Positions 41,427 through 42,796 of a stretch of DNA of 42,796 bases are shown here, piece after piece. Source of the DNA: an uncultured Treponema sp. (GTDB taxonomy: Bacteria > Spirochaetota > Spirochaetia > Treponematales > Treponemataceae); contig CALELJ010000039.1 in assembly GCA_937902445.1 (NCBI GenBank), positions 1-42,796 of the forward strand. Reading direction: 5' to 3'. Positions within the stretch are counted from its first letter, which is position 1, and each line of letters opens with the position of its first letter. The position numbers and the translations under genes were made by a program. Below the pieces are notes generated by a model. The model was given only the letters and a program-made list of their open reading frames with translations. It did no database searches and had not been told where the DNA came from.

Positions 41427-42143
41427 ATGAACAAAAGAAAAGTTTTTTTTAACGGATTTCGCGACGGCATTCCCATCGGCCTTGGATATTTTGTGGTTTC
41501 CTTTTCACTTGGAATCATTGCAAAAAAATCAGGTGTAACATTCTATCAGGGTTTCATAGCAAGTTTTTTCAACCACGCTTCAGCTGGAGAATATGCCCTT
41601 TTCACTGCAATCGGAACTCTGGCAAGCTACATTGAGGTTGCCCTGGTGACCTTCATAGCAAACGCAAGATACCTTCTTCTTTCAAGTGCATTAAGCCAGA
41701 AATTTGATCCAAAGACAGGCTTCCTGCACAGGCTTTGTTCCGGCTTTGTGATTACCGATGAGATTTTCGGAATTTCAATCGCACAGAAAGGTTTTGTAAA
41801 TCCATTTTACATGTACGGGGCATTCATCTGTGCCTCGACCTTATGGAGTCTTGGTACTGCCTGTGGAATTCTTGCGGGAAACATCCTTCCACTCAGAGCC
41901 GTAAGCGCACTTTCTGTGGCACTCTACGGAATGTTCCTGGCCATCATAGTTCCGCCTGCAAAAAAGAATCCTGTAATAGCCGCCTGTGTCATAATCAGTT
42001 TTGCCGCAAGCTGGGTGATGGGTGTAGTTCCGCATATAAAGGAAATCTCAAGCGGAAACCGGGTCATCATACTGACTGTAATCATAGCAACAGCCGCAGC
42101 AATCATCAGACCTGTCAAAGAAGAAAAGGAAATGGAGGTGTAG
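41427..42143 (+). CDS. azlC: AzlC family branched-chain amino acid exporter subunit
   Basis: A 238-residue inner-membrane protein with about seven hydrophobic segments. The opening FRDGIPIGLGYFVVSFSLGIIAKKSG and the FNHASAGEYALF stretch are typical of AzlC; FVIANARYLLLS near residue 90 is the usual family motif region. With AzlD it exports branched-chain or related amino acids. The ATG at 41427 follows GGCGGT; the frame is open further back, but that part overlaps the divergent HD-GYP promoter. azlD starts 3 bases after its stop. Confidence 0.88.
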   Translation: MNKRKVFFNGFRDGIPIGLGYFVVSFSLGIIAKKSGVTFYQGFIASFFNHASAGEYALFTAIGTLASYIEVALVTFIANARYLLLSSALSQKFDPKTGFLHRLCSGFVITDEIFGISIAQKGFVNPFYMYGAFICASTLWSLGTACGILAGNILPLRAVSALSVALYGMFLAIIVPPAKKNPVIAACVIISFAASWVMGVVPHIKEISSGNRVIILTVIIATAAAIIRPVKEEKEMEV

Positions 42144-42146
42144 AAA

Positions 42147-42449
42147 ATGAAAAACGTCTACGTATACATTTTTGTGGCGGCATTTGTTTCACTTGTAATA
42201 AGGGCACTTCCACTTACACTGATCCGCAACCAGATAAAAAACAGATTCATCCGTTCATTTCTGTTCTACGTTCCCTATGTGACCCTTGCCGTCATGACTT
42301 TTCCCGCAATCACGGAAGCAACACAAAGCCTTTGGGCTGGAATCGCAGCTCTTGCAACCGGAATCATACTTTCCCTTGCCGGTGCCGGTCTTTTGCCTGT
42401 AGCAGCCGCATGCTGTGCCGTTGTTTTTGTTATTGAATTGTTTATCTAA
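42147..42449 (+). CDS. azlD: AzlD family transporter subunit
   Basis: A 100-residue membrane protein with four hydrophobic segments and the AzlD pattern: ALPLTLIRNQIKNRFIRSFLFYVPYVTLAVMTFPA in its first half (motif core FLFYVPY). It is the small partner of AzlC, which lies directly upstream, and the pair is very likely co-translated. No convincing terminator follows; the 100 bases to the next gene are AT-rich and hold a TATTAT at 42527-42532. Confidence 0.87.
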   Translation: MKNVYVYIFVAAFVSLVIRALPLTLIRNQIKNRFIRSFLFYVPYVTLAVMTFPAITEATQSLWAGIAALATGIILSLAGAGLLPVAAACCAVVFVIELFI

Positions 42450-42549
42450 GTCTGTTATGTTTTTAGTGGGTATTTTAAGAAAATTTCAATTTCAGGAAAT
42501 CCCACAACTAAAGAATACGTGAGTTTTATTATACGACCGGAGCGATCTT

Positions 42550-42796
42550 ATGGAAAATACAAGTGCAGAAAACCAGGAATCCAACGACATCATTGACCAG
42601 ATCCGCATTCCCCTTTCAGATATAAGCGGAATTTCAAGACTTCTCAGATACAATATACAGAACATGGAAGGCAACAACGAGTCCCAGGTTCATGCCCTTT
42701 TTGATCTGTTGAACGCACTTGATGAAAACACCGCCCACATCCTTTCCCTTCTCAATGAAAATCTTGAGCGCGAATACGAGGACAAACCTGACCTTG
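42550..42796 (+). CDS. Unknown protein, N-terminal part only, HisKA-like helix
   Basis: An open frame from an ATG with GGAG 7 bases upstream, running off the window after 82 residues. I do not recognise the protein. The segment DQIRIPLSDISGISRLL (residues 17-33) resembles the phospho-acceptor helix of histidine kinases (HEIRTPLNAIIG) but has Asp where the histidine should be. The rest is helical and acidic (HALFDLLNALDENT, LLNENLEREYED). It could be a degenerate dimerisation domain of a signalling protein or an unrelated helical protein; too little is visible to decide. Confidence 0.6.
   Translation, partial: MENTSAENQESNDIIDQIRIPLSDISGISRLLRYNIQNMEGNNESQVHALFDLLNALDENTAHILSLLNENLEREYEDKPDL

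Noticed and set aside
41843..42436. A 197-codon open frame spanning azlC and azlD in another frame
   Set aside because: It is Cys/His/Arg-rich shadow sequence overlapping two recognised transporter genes.

Overview
The window looks like a chromosomal piece of a gut or oral type spirochaete, most likely a Treponema. This is an inference. There is no rRNA in view. The hints are loose spirochaete-style lipoboxes, a PASTA protein without a kinase next to fmt, a TAXI-TRAP cassette, and AT-leaning Gram-negative gene style. Coding density is high, no gene-free stretch exceeds about 300 bases, and no tRNA, rRNA, CRISPR array, transposase or integrase was seen.

Layout. (1) 1-1304: the C-terminal end of adenosylhomocysteinase runs head-on into the truncated 3' end of a secreted Ig-like repeat protein; the joint near base 130 breaks both genes. 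(2) 1589-2347: a sirtuin. (3) 2427-17940: the main find, a nearly complete aryl polyene (APE)-type type II polyketide locus. A leftward operon reads apeE, apeF, a fused apeG-apeH, apeI, a glycosyltransferase and an acyltransferase gene (together matching apeJ), apeK, apeL, apeM, apeN, apeO, apeP, apeQ, apeR, and then a small coiled-coil gene. A divergent rightward operon reads apeB, apeC, apeD. The order of the leftward arm matches proteobacterial APE clusters E to R. A strong sigma-70-like promoter and a palindrome sit between the two arms. By family knowledge the product would be a yellow aryl-polyene lipid placed in the outer membrane.

(4) 17959-20087: a divergent pair, an MTA/SAH deaminase and an MTA/SAH-nucleosidase-like enzyme whose catalytic Asp is Asn, which suggests a deamination-first route for SAH/MTA disposal. 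(5) 20103-23602: a small beta-barrel-like protein, a secreted esterase, an M18 aminopeptidase and a HAD phosphatase. (6) 23632-26952: an HD-GYP-receiver protein abutting a hybrid histidine kinase with HPt. (7) 27011-31715: a duplicated DUF1538 membrane protein overlapping a tandem PII protein, then BirA and a B12-type radical SAM protein. (8) 31702-35715, leftward: hisD, def, fmt and a PASTA protein. (9) 35897-40086: a YwlG family protein and a three-gene TAXI-TRAP uptake cassette ending in a clear terminator. (10) 40119-42796: a membrane HD-GYP protein, AzlC/AzlD, and a cut-off unknown gene.

Two regulatory themes recur. Several genes have a -10 box only 6 to 9 bases before the ATG and no ribosome binding site, so they look leaderless. 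Two divergent gene pairs share compact promoter regions.
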